Part shown: in pieces, positions 24,601 to 37,220 of the stretch
How the letters are laid out: each line of letters opens with the position of its first letter
Numbering within the stretch: the stretch's first letter is position 1
NCBI GenBank assembly: GCA_004794785.1
Contig: SJOL01001349.1
Span: 770,513 to 834,512 of the forward strand
DNA: 64,000 bases
Direction: 5' to 3'
From: Opisthorchis felineus
Lineage: Eukaryota > Platyhelminthes > Trematoda > Opisthorchiida > Opisthorchiidae
The notes under the pieces: generated by a model
Databases searched by the model: none
What the model was told of the DNA's origin: nothing
What the model saw: the letters and a program-made list of their open reading frames with translations, nothing else
Program-made: the position numbers and the translations under genes

Positions 24601-27419
24601 AGCTATGCCAGATGGTGATCTAATCGTGTCCGTTGTGAAACTGATTCCACGTCCTTTCCAAGGAAGTGGTCCCTTTACGGAAGGATCGTTTTTTCTGGCG
24701 TTGCTGTGTAACAGTTTGCATTTCTATGTTCGATAATTTTTTCGAATCTTGTTTCTTTCGTCCACATACCATATGTATAATGTGAAGAGTTGATTGTTCG
24801 CTAGTGGTTGAGGTGAAGCAATCGCCTACATAAAAAGTCGTCAAATTCCCCTATGAATTAAACCAATGTGGTGCTCAAACTTAACTGCATTCCCCTTTGC
24901 CAGATTCCAGTTTCGTTTTTATGTACGTTATCAGGTCCCCATATCCCATATCCCATATCCCATATCCCAATGGACCAGTGAAATTGAATTTGGTCTACCT
25001 TCGTAATCGCAGATAGCTGTGTTGTCTGTAAGACGGTGATCATATTTCTGTTTGATCTTATTTTAAGGGACTGCTGAGGCTTATTTTAGCTGAAAACCAC
25101 GTTTGATTACATCTCCCACCTTGGGAACGGAATTGTGCACTCCGACTGTTCATGTGCCCTAATGTAAAAAAACGCAGAACACGAGTTTTTCATTTGCTCT
25201 TTCTTGGGTCATGAGGGGATATCTTCTAAATAAGTGTCAATTTTAAGCCAAAACACGTGGGATTTTAGTGAAATGGGCCAGCTTGGGGGTGACTTTTCCT
25301 GAACGGAGACTCTAGGAAGTAGCCTCATTTGGGGAAGCCCTCTTTCAGAGTGATTTTTGTGTAGATGCGCAAGGAATCGTGAGCTTTTTTCCTAGTCGGA
25401 ATCGATCTTAGACCATGATGTCGCTCATACTGAGATGAATTCGGATATAGCATAGATTCCGACTGGCGTGTCTCAAAAACCCAGATCAAAATGATAGGAA
25501 CCCGCATATGGCTTTAGCCCACGCTATTTAAGCCATCGAGTGAATCACATGGTTTTCTTTGAAGTAACAGCCGGAACTTCCATGTAGCGTATAGACAAAT
25601 TCGCACAACTTCCCACGACCTATGATGCTGATGTTGGATTATATAAATTACCCCCGAAGAGACCAAAAGGTCCGTTTCCTAGAATGACCTCTGTTCAAAG
25701 AGGTTGGTGTACCGAAATGATGGAAGAGAACAACTCCGTTAAACATGACATCAGTACGTTGATTGTTAAACTGAACAATAATAAAATGAATACATCGTAC
25801 AAAACCACAATGGTTCAGTAGAAAATCCTACCAATTGAGCGTTGGGTTTTCCGTAGGTCGACATGTTTACGAAAGGCTGTATTGGTCTGGTTTATCCATT
25901 CCGGCTACTCGGTTGAGGACAACTTTGAGGACAAACATGTGAGTATTAATTTCCCATAACGATTTTTAGGCTAATAACAGCGTCGGAAGATAAGCGCAGT
26001 CTTTTTCGAAATTACTTTGCACGATCTCCATAGTTGCTCAGATTTTATCGAGTTCCCTTCTAATTTCAAACAGTTTGTACCAAATCCAACTGGGTACCTG
26101 GATGATGTCAAAGTCTGGTCATTGCGTGATTTCAGCGAAGGGCTCACCAACGACCTGGATAGATATCGACCCTTAATTCGACCCATTCGATAAGCGAAAC
26201 GTCAGCAGTTCGCGCCCATCCTGAGCTACGTCCTTTGGCTATGCCGTGTACGTTGATTTCTCCATTTAAAAAAAGACAGTAGTGGTCCAGAGGGTTAATT
26301 CTGGCCCCATCAGCTGTCTCTACCAAAGTTGCCATTTGCAATTTGCGGCAACATAAAAGCAATCGATAAGGAGATAACCTAAACTGTTTACAGTCGCATA
26401 GTTCAATTGTCCAGCAGTGAGAGCAGCAGATGTTTGTTCAACGAGCAGGGTGGTTAATGACACAGAGTTACGGGATGTTGAAGACTGGATGAATGCGGGC
26501 TGCACGTTAGATCGATGAGAGGGTCCATGTTGTTGCCAAGGCACAATGCGGGTACGCAATCTCCGTTGTATGCCATGATTATAAACAAGCCAGTTAAAGA
26601 AGATTGGCATTGCTAGTCAGGCGAACAATTAGGGAACTGGAGCGGACGGAATGAGCGTGGGTGTGAACTAAATCGAGCAATCGGTGAATGCAAAGGTTTC
26701 CCAAAGGCCTGTCAAGTTTTTCGCGGTCCGTTTCTCCGAGTTGTGCGTACATTACGTGCAACTGGTGTTTTTTTGGACAATTTCGCAGGCATCAAATGCT
26801 GGGAATGGCTAAGCCGATCAATGCAAGTATGGTGGATTTGAAGACAGTCTTACTGAAATCGAAGAAGTGTAGAGACAAATGAAGTCAGTATATCATTGGC
26901 CGCAGAAACAAGGGAAACCGAAGACAACCCAGGAATTGTCAAAAGCAGCCACCAGCTGACTGCTGTGAGCACTCGGGACACGTGTTGTTTCTTTGACGGA
27001 TTAACTATACCTTCAACTAAGAATTACTGACGATTACTTTTGAGGAACAAATAACAACAAACGTCGTCTTCCTAACATCAAAATGAGTGCAGTTCTAGGT
27101 CGTAAATCCCAAGAATTATTTATGGAATGCTTAGGACTTGACTTCTCCAACAGGGTTGGGATTCACTGTTTGAAGTTCCTGTTAACACTTTCAGAAGTAG
27201 CGATCATGCATAAGTACAACCTGTGAAGTGCACACCATTTCAAAACATGCCTTTTTATCAATAGAATTGATGCTCAAAGATCATGGTGCGCAACCGTTTT
27301 TGTGAATACACTGATGTCCTTGTTTTAAATCACACCTACCGTAACAGACCTGGGTAAAACAAATGCAATCTACCTGCTCAGTGATCATCTTCACACAGCC
27401 TTGCGCCGGTTATTTTCAA
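24601..27419. other. No recognisable gene
   Basis: Short frames only, apart from the 7-bp tandem repeat near 24.95 kb. Confidence 0.5.
24937..24969 (+). repeat. Seven-base tandem repeat (CCATATC)
   Basis: A little over four tandem copies of a 7-bp unit. No associated gene. Confidence 0.9.
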
Positions 27420-27700
27420 TGGAGATTTTATCCTGTCAGTGAAGCCAGTCTATTCTGAAAAGCCGACTACCACTGTACAGCTGTTTCATCCTTGTTGGGA
27501 ATCATCAGCAGTTCGGATCTCACGAAACTCAGAGAGTTTGGAACCCGGGACCTTCCAACCAATGGTTGAAGACTTAACCGTTTGGCCACAAGTGGCTGAT
27601 CAATAGGCGTGATTAGCTCTCACTTAAACAGGACATAGCACTACTCATCCTTCAGTCGCGGAAACCACATCACGTGGTCACTTATTGACTGGCTCCTAGA
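27420..27700 (-). mobile_element. tRNA-derived SINE, second family
   Basis: On the minus strand, ACCACGTGATGTGG and GACTGAAGGATGAGTAG precede TGGCCAAACGGTTAAG (A-box-like) and GGTCCCGGGTTCCAAAC (B-box-like). Next come CGTGAGATCCG and GATGAAACAGCTGTACAGTG. The same series occurs at 3180-3450 and, in part, at 53150-53350. No clear flanking duplication was found by eye. Confidence 0.6.
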
Positions 27701-30559
27701 GTGACCACTTCTCCTAAGGAAGTTCCACGCATCCAGTGGAATTATTCTTCCTCTGATTCTGTTATTGTAGTTAGTCTGTTGCCGTTGATTTTGGGCCTTT
27801 CAACTGAAGCAGTGCATTGATGGATCCTGAAACACAGCTAGAAACAGCAGGGGAGGTTTTGTACTGCAAAATGCCACAGTATCGAGGCGAGGCCATCTAT
27901 ATCCGGGAGTGGTTTGTTTTGGAAAGGATACTACTAGGAAGTAGTTGCCCCGCGACGAATTTACACAGCCACTCATGAAATCTCCAATCCATACAGGACA
28001 AACCTTCCGATCGACCGGTGACGGTGCTGTGAGGGGACACACTCGGCATTGGTGGGTAACTATTCAGCGAAGTAGACAAAAACAGCTGGTAAAGTGAACA
28101 GTCAGTGTCACGAAATATGAGATTACAGCACGTTATCATCCGGTTAGGAGACATGGGAATGAAAGCTCTGGGCACTTGCCTTATTTACAGCGGTGTTTCA
28201 CCAGAACCGTTTTAGAGAAGCCACGATGTTAGTTTTTTATATATTACAAACTGCACATTGGACATGCTAGTCTGCCATCTTGGTTTTTAATCGTTTAGGG
28301 ATCAAGTCCATAAGCTGGACATTCCAATATCCTGAAGCCATAAGGTGGTAGTGAGTTGCACGAAACACGTTTTTTTTGCGTTGTCTTTGTGAACCGTTGA
28401 TAAATCTGAGTGGCATAAGGCTTAAGCCCAGATAGGTGGGACAAAACGTGAACCGAATGCAATTGGTTTGGAATAGTTTAGCGCGTGGGTTTGAATTTTC
28501 GAAAAATCTTGCTACGTACAGCAGGATGGATAAATGAGAACATGCTACTGCTGACGCCTCCCTGCTTACATGTTTACGTATACCCATTTCTGGATACTCA
28601 CTCCACAGGACATAAGTACTAGAATGACCCATTCATTCACCGTGCATCACGCCTAGTTACAGCTTCTGCGCGTCTCACACTTCGAAGTCTGTCTTCAAAT
28701 GCCGGAAGCTGGTCTGCTTAGCTGCCCATAGTGTTCGCACGCTGCAGCAAGCAGTACAAGAAACGCGCTATTTAAATTTAAATTTTCCACTCATTTTAAA
28801 TGCATAGGAACAAAAAACACTCCTCGTTTGAAAACACTCCACATGCTACAGAGATCGAGTTGGCAGGAAACTTGGAAAAGTAACATTCAGTCCTGTGAAA
28901 AAATCCAATCTGGACGGCCAGATGGTTTTGCATTCCGCTAGCATGACCTCAGGAGAGAAACTTTGGGATGAATGCACTGGCCACAGCGGTTTCGTGGTGG
29001 CTAACAGAGCAAATTTGACAATGATGAAGAGTTGTCTGGCAACCCTGGATTGAAAGTCAGTTGTAAATTCATACGTAACACGCCAACGAATGACGACACA
29101 TTTCCGGTTTTTTGGAAATCCAGTGAGTATAAGGCCGTTTGATGCGATAGTACGTCCACAAACGCTACGTATCTCTAGAAACCACGGTTAGCATGCCACA
29201 TTTACTAACTAGATTGGTTGACAAATGATCTGGACACAAAACCAACCTAGAACATCTGGTGGACGTCTCACCTTGATGAGGTACGAGTACATGCATAATG
29301 AGATTTGATGTGAAAAGCACGGGGTAATGACGAAACTCAAATGGCAATTCTTGCAATTCTTATAAAAAAAATTATTCCCAAAACCATGCATTCAACAGAG
29401 AAACAGAGGATGCGCTACTTTCTCGGCATAAAAGGCGATTCTGTGCATATTTGTAAACATCCTTGTGATGTTTCTCTCCTTCCACAACACGCTTTGTCAT
29501 ATATCTACAGGTGTGTACGTTGGCCCTCAACAGTAAACATATATTCAGTAACCACTCAGAGATAGGACGGTCTCGTTCCAAAGTTAAGTTGAGAGGGCAG
29601 CTACAGTAGCGTTGAGTGCACCACAGTAAATTTCCTCAATAAGGTCCACACCGCTTTGGAGGACATTTTAGTGCTCACCGTTGATATATCATCACATTCC
29701 CCCGGGTAGTAGACACTGTACGCAGTCCCGTAAGACCGCAACACTTCCCCCAAAAGGGACCTGCGTCGCCGAGTCACGAGCTCTTTCTACTCAGTATCTC
29801 CGTCATCAAGTCTGAATAGTGAGCATGTAGGTGATTGTGTTCCGGCTGCTAACGCAGTTACCATGCTGCACCTTAACAACAAACTGTGAAGATGAACTAC
29901 CGGGTGAACAGTATTGGTGCTACCAACTAGATGACGACCATCCAAATCACTAAAAATCAAGCGTCTCTGACTGGTTACTGGGAAAACTTGAAAGTTTTTC
30001 GCGTCCAGTAGGTCTAGGATAAATGTATCGATCGCCACTGCATGTTTGGACTCAGGCTAAAAGATCCCCAAGAAGGAACACCCCGGATTTTAGAACCTAA
30101 ATCTCCCGGCTGGTGTCCCTTGTTGAGGATTTCTTACTGCATACCTCTATGAGTGAGTGATTAGAGATTAGCAGTGGATTTCAACACAATAGCTACTATA
30201 TAGCTAGGGATCAATCAGTTTATTCGTGAAAATGCAAATAACCAGTCGCGTAGTAGCTCGTCTTCATGCTCAACCAGAGCGTAGACTAATCTACATTGCA
30301 TACAACCCTGTGAAGGATCAATCAATCGATACAAGATACGGTTCCTAACCGAGCAATTTTAGCAGCGGAGCATAGGCGGCAAAAGTTAAACGGGACGGTA
30401 CCTACCGTTTCGTCCCAACTGGCTGATCAATGCTCTCCATCTGGATCAATAATGTACCGATTTCAGCCAGCTTGCAATCGATACTATGTTTACTGCCTTC
30501 AGACAAATGTACAACAGAAGATGAGGACCCCAAAACAAGTGTCTAACAACTATACTGTC
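27701..30559. other. No recognisable gene
   Basis: The longest frame is 121 codons on the minus strand (28267-28632), Lys/Arg-containing and without a recognised motif. A minus-strand frame at 29787-30038 is also unassigned. Either could be repeat-derived. Confidence 0.4.
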
Positions 30560-31380
30560 TTTGGGTGGTGGTTCTTCGCGTGTCTGTCGCACGCGCTTCA
30601 TACCTGCAAAGTGTAAAGTGCTCGTACAAGACTGGGTGGGACCAAACCCAAACCTCATACTTGCAGACAATCGACGTGGTAGACAAATTTTCTTAACTTG
30701 GGTAGTTTCACATGTTCTGGTGGACTGGTTGGAGATGAGATTACCGCTCGAATCGGTAAGGCCAGGGCAGCTTTTGCCAACCTCCGACACTGATGGCGCC
30801 GACGTGACGTCAGTTTGTCTGTCAAGGGAAGAGTTTACACTGCGGCACTGCAATCCATACTGCTTTATGGATTAGAAACATGATCTCTACGCACGGCGGA
30901 CATACGAAAGATGTCAGTGTTTGACCATCGGTGTCTCCGAAGCATTGGTCGGGTCTGGTGGGAACATCGGATTAGCAATGCTGAGGTACGCCACAGGGTC
31001 TTGGGAAGAAGTAACTCTCTCACGATAGATGAATTACTCACGCTCCATAGGTTACACTGCTGAGGACATGTACTCCGCATGCCAGAAGACTATCTTCCTC
31101 ACAGAGTTCTTTTCGCCCAGCACTGTGCTGAGTGGAAGCGACCCAGAGATGGACGGTGTATGACCTGGCAACGAAGCACGAAAACACTAACGAGTAAACT
31201 GACTCGACAGCTGCAGCCTCCTTGGATGGGGACCCCGGGACTCAACTCACCAATGGTTTATGACACTGTCCGAAATGGCCCAATCGTGCAGTCAGCTCGT
31301 GCATCGAAGCTATCGCCTTCAATGCGCAGCTACCCAGTTCCCGAACTAATTGAACGTGACATCACCCACAATGCTTAGCT
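30560..31380 (+). mobile_element. LINE 3' fragment (thumb and C-terminal region)
   Basis: Frames on the plus strand include FIPAKCKVLVQDWVGPNPN (end of palm), then, across frameshifts, DHRCLRSIGRVWWEHRISNA and EVRHRVLGRSNSLTIDEL. A final frame at 31079-31378 has MPEDYLPHRVLFAQHCAEW and GRCMTWQRSTKTL. These are the conserved blocks at the 3' end of trematode-type non-LTR retrotransposons. The upstream RT is missing, so this is a 5'-truncated copy, the usual product of target-primed reverse transcription. It differs from the 17-20 kb family in sequence. Confidence 0.8.
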
Positions 31381-32418
31381 GCATCTCCCACCGTTCGATG
31401 ATTGAAACTGTAGCAGCTGGAACCAATGTACCCATGATACATGGCTTATAGTTGATAATTGAAATGAATTGAATCTTTGCGTGCCTTTTCCATAATCGAA
31501 TGTTCTCAGTGAGAACCCAGTGAAATAGAACCATACTTGTGTAATATTTCATGCACTGAATGGATTGTTGTGGTGATAGTATTACCATAGAAAGTCAGCG
31601 AGTAATCACGCAAGCAGTACGCAAGCAAGCAATAAGGTCAGATCCGAAAACCGGTAAGGCAAACACTATATACCATTAGAAGCCCAAAGTGGGTGCGTGT
31701 AGGGAGGGATACAGGATGAACACAAACTGATGAGATTACGCTCCCTGCAAGCGCGCAATCTTAGCATAAAACCCAGAGAGAGAGAGAGAGAGAGAAAGAA
31801 ATCAAATGCAGCGAGTGGACAGGGAACGAGTAGCAAAAACACGATTTACGGTAGTAGGGGTGTACAAAGTGTACCGAGATTAGCAGCATCGTCGGGATCA
31901 ACTCTATTAGGAAGTTGGTGGTGGGAGAGATCATTCAAACAAAGAAAAACGCGTACCCATAGTAAATCAGCTGTACAAAGGTCTCTCTGATCACGAGACT
32001 ACCTTTTGATGAAGAACAGGCGATCGATAAAATAACGATAAAACTGAGTGACAATGGTGACACGAACCAAAAAGTGGGACAAAAACATGGGGAACGAAGT
32101 AACACACGTGTTGTGTGGTTCGACTGTCTAAGTTTGAAAAATGCGAAGATAAACTGTGACCATAGGCATGAATATGATGCATACATGTAGATTATTCGAA
32201 AGCCTGTACGGAATAATGGCAACAATAGAAGCATTTCTGTTTGTCAGGTATTTAGGAGTGGGGTAGGACTGCTCATTCATTGGCCCTTGCATGCAACGTG
32301 GCAAATAAACACGAGAGGAAATTGAGAATAGGAAAGGTCTTGAAACTGGCCGGAATATGACCAAAAGTCAATAGACAAAAAGGTAGGGATATACAGACGC
32401 TCCTGCTGTGCCACGGAT
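31381..32418. other. Region downstream of the receptor stop (3' UTR expected)
   Basis: The receptor 3' UTR must lie at the upper end of this stretch on the minus strand. I found no AATAAA or ATTAAA on that strand, so the poly(A) site is not defined. A GA microsatellite is at 31775. Confidence 0.4.
31775..31794 (+). repeat. GA dinucleotide microsatellite
   Basis: Ten GA units followed by an impure GAAAGAA stretch, about 0.6 kb downstream of the receptor stop codon. Confidence 0.9.
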
Positions 32419-32852
32419 TCAAGCTTGGCCCTCACGATATCGTCCTTCATACATCATTGTCCCATTCACATGGGCCGAAGCATTCGTGACGGCTGAATTT
32501 CCCATAAGAACATTGTGTTGTGGAGGCTGTGGTTGACCCCCAGAAGGGGTGGGTGGAAGTCCAACACCCCGGAGAATTCCATACTCCGAATAGTCTCGGA
32601 TTCGAGGAGGTGGACCAACAAGTAGTCCGGCAGCCCCGGGGGCGCCTGAGTACATTCGACGAGACACGGAATCACCAGCCCCTGGTGATTGTGTCTGACT
32701 GTTGATTTGATAAGAAGGGGAATTTTGGTGGTAATGGCCGTTCATCACACTGGGTGAACCGAGACCCAAAGCAACTGCTGGTGGTGGTGGTGGTGGTTGA
32801 TTCGGTGGGGGCATTTGGTGTCCTGACATCAGTTGTTCACGCTGCGGAGAGT
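32419..32852 (-). CDS. Receptor exon 8: terminal exon with polyproline run and stop codon
   Basis: The acceptor is ctcttttgtttgttacag before ACTCTCCGC; two bases complete an Asp codon with exon 7. The exon encodes residues 620-763 and a TGA stop at 32421-32419. MPPPNQPPPPPPAVALG (residues 633-649) is a polyproline ligand of SH3/EVH1 type. Later segments include RRMYSGAPGAAG, PPRIRDYSEYG and a Pro/Gln-rich stretch. The C-terminus is YREGQA, which is not a canonical PDZ ligand. Similar Pro-rich motifs recruit actin regulators in guidance receptors; that parallel is inference. The open frame extends upstream of the acceptor but is not needed for the phase-consistent model. Confidence 0.87.
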
Positions 32853-34053
32853 CTGTAACAAACAAAAGAGAAGAAAAACTAAAATGAGTACAGTGAACAG
32901 AAGCCAAAATTAGAAGGATTCGCTGACAAACGTGACAGATTGGGAACGGATTGTTGAACCGAACGAACCAATTAGAGAGCGACAATTAGAGATTACTGTA
33001 GAATTCCACGCTTTCAAATGGGAGGGGTGCTAAAGTACTGACATTGGGAAGCTGAGTGTTGGGGGCTTTGTAAAACATCATGAACAATATCCTCAGTGTG
33101 ACGTGGACGCAGAAGAAACAATGTCAGAGTTTCCCACATAGTGTTACATAGAAGGATTGAAACAAAATGAATTTCCAACCTGCGCAAACAGGTCAGTTGA
33201 CGGATGATCTAAAACTAACGAGAAAAGGATTAACACTAACCCGAAGGGTTCCACTAAGCGCTAAACGTTTCGTATGAGGGACATCTACAAAAACCAATAA
33301 TATCTTTCTCCACAAAAGCTCTTTGTAAGAAAGTGGAGCTGGATAGTCTCATGTTGCACCGCTGTGTCCTTTCAGCGGGTGCTCTCTTCCAGTCACACAG
33401 CAGACTGATACACGACGGTGTATAGTCTACTGCAGTGGCCTAGAAAGACCCGGGGCTCAGAACAGGTGATTACGGGAAACCAGCATAGGTTATATACCAT
33501 AGAATACATGGTATCAGCCGTGTTCCCCTCAACACCCCCAAAAAGGAGTTCAGACAACGATATGAGGTAGCGAAGCATGGAATTGTCCATGGAATTGTGT
33601 TGGTAACTGTCAGTCCACGCATCGGGCACTGCTGGACCGGACACGCCGGTGTTTATTAAGTCCAGCTACGACTGAATGGTGTTCCTGTACAACATCTATC
33701 ACACTTACTGCTTGATGGTTTTTACCAGTTCGTTTCAATGATTAGTGAAGGGAATAATGCAGGAAAAAGTTCAACCGTCTTTTGAAATGTATCTCACACT
33801 AACAGATCTGACTAGATGCGACGCATACACCTAACTGACCATCCCATAAGCCTAATTAGCTGACCGTATATGCAATGTCACGGAAGGACAAACAAGTTGC
33901 ATTCAGTAATGAAACCAATCAGCCTTTACCGTGAGCATAGATGAAGTTTTGAAATGTTTATAGCTTACATATATTTGCAGCTACGCCAGTACCGAATACT
34001 TAGAGATTATTGTGACTGGGTTTTCCGGTTTCACTCAGTCGAGTTGTTTACTG

Positions 34054-34240
34054 ACTGAGCGGGATGAACAACGTTAGCAAGGCTTCGAGTGCGTAGCAGG
34101 AACTGTGAGGAAAGCACTTCTCATCAAATGGTGCGTTACATGGGTGAGAGTGGCGAAGACCAGGAGCCGATCCGTAATTTGAATCAGTCTTCAGTTGATA
34201 TGCCATTGTCATATTGAGCAACCCATAACTGTCAATCATG
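34054..34240 (-). CDS. Possible small exon with EGF-like cysteine spacing
   Basis: This minus-strand frame begins after a gattcag acceptor-like site near 34247. It encodes a Met/Tyr-rich strand (NMTMAYQLKTDSN) followed by HPCNAPFDEKCFPHSSC, a three-cysteine spacing seen at the start of EGF-like modules. A weak gtaaac donor lies near its 3' end. It sits about 100 bp downstream of the cysteine-rich frame at 34345-34820, on the same strand. A nested extracellular-protein gene is possible. The evidence is composition and spacing only; the frame is short and could be chance. Confidence 0.18.
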
Positions 34241-34344
34241 TAGTGACTGAATCTCCGGTAGGTGTTTAGCCAGCAGTGAAGGGTCTGTCACACTGCACAC
34301 CCACACAGTTCACTGTGGCCCCCAGGAGCTGTTGTCTTTCTGCT

Positions 34345-34820
34345 TTACACCGACCGAACAATGATTGAACAACTCCTGGTGGTTTTACGATCTTGCAGAA
34401 TAATCGACATTGGGTTCGCAGTTGGTATAAACCTTATTGTGTTCAGGACGGTGTTGCTACAGTAGAAGTGGGGTCCGCTTAATTCAATTCCTCCTGATAG
34501 ATCGCTGCATGTTTCTGGGTTCGTCACCCACGAGGCAGAACATTCGCTAGTGCCTTGCTGAAAGGGACTGTTTGACTGATAATCCAGATGAATATCCAGA
34601 GAAACGCCGGGATTCGGTAGTGTGAAGCACAAATCAAAATTCGTTGGCACCATGGTTTCCGGATCGTGTGAGGAGGATAACTTTTGACAGTTGAATATAC
34701 GTAGTATCCCCCGCACATACACACAAATGGAACAACCCAAGAGTGAAGAGACGAGAACGTGATCGAACACCAAGCGATCGCAGCTAAACGATGTGAACGC
34801 ACAAGGTGAGAGATCTAATT
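34345..34820 (-). CDS. Cysteine-rich open frame inside the last receptor intron (possible exon or relic, CUB-like spacing)
   Basis: A minus-strand frame is open for about 155 codons from an acceptor-like ttag near 34823 to a TAA at 34345, inside otherwise stop-rich intron DNA. Six cysteines in the second half are spaced NC, LC, EC, TC, YC, SC with alternating hydrophobic strands (FDLCFTLPNPGVSLDI, then SGPHFYCSNTVLNTIRF). This resembles the beta-sandwich layout of a CUB-like extracellular domain. No start codon with a signal peptide is evident. It could be an exon of a nested same-strand gene, a duplicated exon, or a chance frame. A second short frame at 34048-34239 (see next entry) may belong with it, but the splice phases I tried do not join the two cleanly. 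Confidence 0.3.
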
Positions 34821-36989
34821 CGCAAAAAAAAAACCATTCCTTTTGTTTGATATACTTTGTGGTTAGCGCTGCATATCATCGGTCATAAACATCCTCCGAC
34901 AAACGGAATTACCTGATGATCCACTAGCTTGCGCGCCAAACTGTTCGCGCACAAATACAGTCAAGCCGATGGACACAAGCTCGGAGTGAACTTGAGGGTT
35001 CACCAGTCTGTTGGGTGCAAGGCTGGATGACGTCGGTCTGATAATTGGATTGATTGATCAAGGTTGATTGGATGTGTTACGCAGGAGGGTCGAAAAAACG
35101 CTGCCGTCACTTTTCATCTAACATACGGAAAGCATCTTTCCAGATGGCTGTTTGCTGGTCGGTCGGAAACCATGGCGTGACCTGATATAAGATTAGCTGA
35201 ACAGCTGTCATTTACCAATAGGAAGACCGGTTACACAAGGCCTTCGGCAAACGGTCGGTAACAACAAACTTCAATTGCGTTAATGTTCAGCGAATACACA
35301 TTGCGGCGTTCCCAGTAAAGCAAAAGATGAAGTGAGTAGGTGAGATGTTCTGTCATTGGATGTTTGGCTGTGTTTACCAGTATACCAGTAGTAGCATAGG
35401 TTGATGCATTGCCACAAACTCTACGAACCATTGTATTTCGAACTGGGAATTCTTTGTGTGCACCAAATGCAGTTCTACCGTTGTCAGCGAAAGACTTCGT
35501 TTTTGGAAGACATGTTTTCACCTCTGTAATTTGAGATTGTTGGCCCGATGAAACGATTTTTTCTTGGCAGCTAGGTTGCATCTGGGTGTGCCGTGGAATA
35601 AGTTTTACATTCTGTCCAAATGGTTCCTACCTCGAGCAAATAACACTACAGTATCTGTTCTTTTAAATCTGCGAATACTGTGCTTTCGAAATTGTTTAAA
35701 GTTGTACACTGCCTACAAACATTGTCACTCAACAAGTGCATCAGTAATATTCTGTGGAGAAAATATTGAGTCACACAAGATTGTCAGGTTTTCTTCAAGT
35801 CATCTTCTATGGTCCCAAAGGGTGTCAACGCCTTGGATGAATCCCGTATCGTCTGTCCAATGATGGTTTGTTTGGAACTAGACTGAACCCAACGTGACGG
35901 TTGCTCAGACGTTCTGTTCTACTTTGCTAGGACACAGTCTTGATCTTTCCGGTGAGCGGTAAACACTCATGTGAACTAACCATCGGCCCGAAGTCATGGC
36001 ACAACCTTAACAAATGTGAGTTGTGACCAATCATCGCGTCTCGTGGCGTTTTGGCTGTGCAGGACATAATCTCTTTCACGTTGTACGGCGTGCAAACTGT
36101 CAAGGTCGAAAATGGAACTCTCACCCACATGCGATTAGGTTGTTTTGTTTCTGCCTGTGCGGCACTCTGTAAAGGTAAGGTGTTTCCCTGTCGATTGCTG
36201 AAAAATACTGTCAAAAACAGCTGACTTGCAAAATATCACCTACAAAGTGTCCGATGTTTCTTACCAAGAAGTAGTGCTCTACTTAGAGTGTGAATGAAGA
36301 ACCAAAAGAACCATTTCCCACTTTGGAGTATTTCTGGAGTGGAGAGAGAACCGTACCTCGGACTAGAGAAGTGAACCACACAGGCCTCCAAACACAGCAG
36401 ACCTTGACGTCGTATTTAGATACACAAAAATTAGCTCTGTTTGGCAATCTCCCAAGGGGCATGATTCCCAGCTTCTGTAGATAAAATGAAGTCCAGTCAG
36501 TCAACAAAAACTGGTCTGACAGATTTGCGTCTCTAGAAGAAAACGCGAACTAGAATATCGTGTTCTCACCCCACAAAGACTAATCGAAAGTGATCCGTTC
36601 CGACTGATATCCGCTCCTTTAGAAACTAAAAAGTCGGAATTAAATTCAAGGGATCAACTAAAAGTGGTCCTCACTGAGGAAAACCGTGTTGCCAACTAAT
36701 TTGTGAAATCCTGAGAACAATCCCTTTGAAACTTAAAATCGACAGAATTTTCGCCAGGGTGGGACATGGTACCAAGTAGTATTAATTAAATTACTGGTGA
36801 TTGCATCTGTTAACGGGAGGGTCTAGTGGCCTATCAAAATACGAGCACATCTGCGGATGGAGTACTCTTCAAAAATGACTGCCAGCTTTGGTCCATTGAA
36901 TACTTTGTTGATAAATCCTTCCTTTACGCTCCCTCTAGGGAGGGACAACTTTGCATGTCTTCTGAGGATTCCAATCAGTTAGGGAACAA

Positions 36990-37220
36990 ACTTGGCTGCT
37001 GCACAGTTAGTCGAATGGGTAGCGCTTGTCAGTGAACGAAATCGACACTCTGTTGGTTCGTGGGGGGGGGGTGAGAATCCGTCTTTGGAAGAAATGCGGA
37101 GTGGTCTTCGCTTGGAGTTGATGAGTGTTACAGGCCAACCCTTAGGGAACCGCGTAAGGAGGTGCTCCCCCCTCAAGAGGGAACTACTGTATGGAATGCC
37201 TGTACAATGTTCCTAAAAAT
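36990..37220 (+). mobile_element. Possible third tRNA-derived SINE
   Basis: CAGTTAGTCGAATGGGTAGC resembles an A box, and GTTGGTTCGTGG about 40 bases later resembles a degraded B box. A Gly-type poly-G run and a non-tRNA body ending near GTACAATGTTCC follow. Only one copy was recognised in the window, so the call rests on the tRNA-like boxes alone. It sits about 0.7 kb downstream of receptor exon 7, in the last intron. Confidence 0.35.

Noticed and set aside
28267..28632. 121-codon minus-strand frame
   Set aside because: No domain, signal peptide or splice-consistent extension. It ends near a T-rich tract, and a coding role cannot be supported.
33393..33644. 83-codon minus-strand frame in the last receptor intron
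   Set aside because: No recognisable domain. The composition suggests a dispersed repeat, but no second copy was found in the window to prove it.
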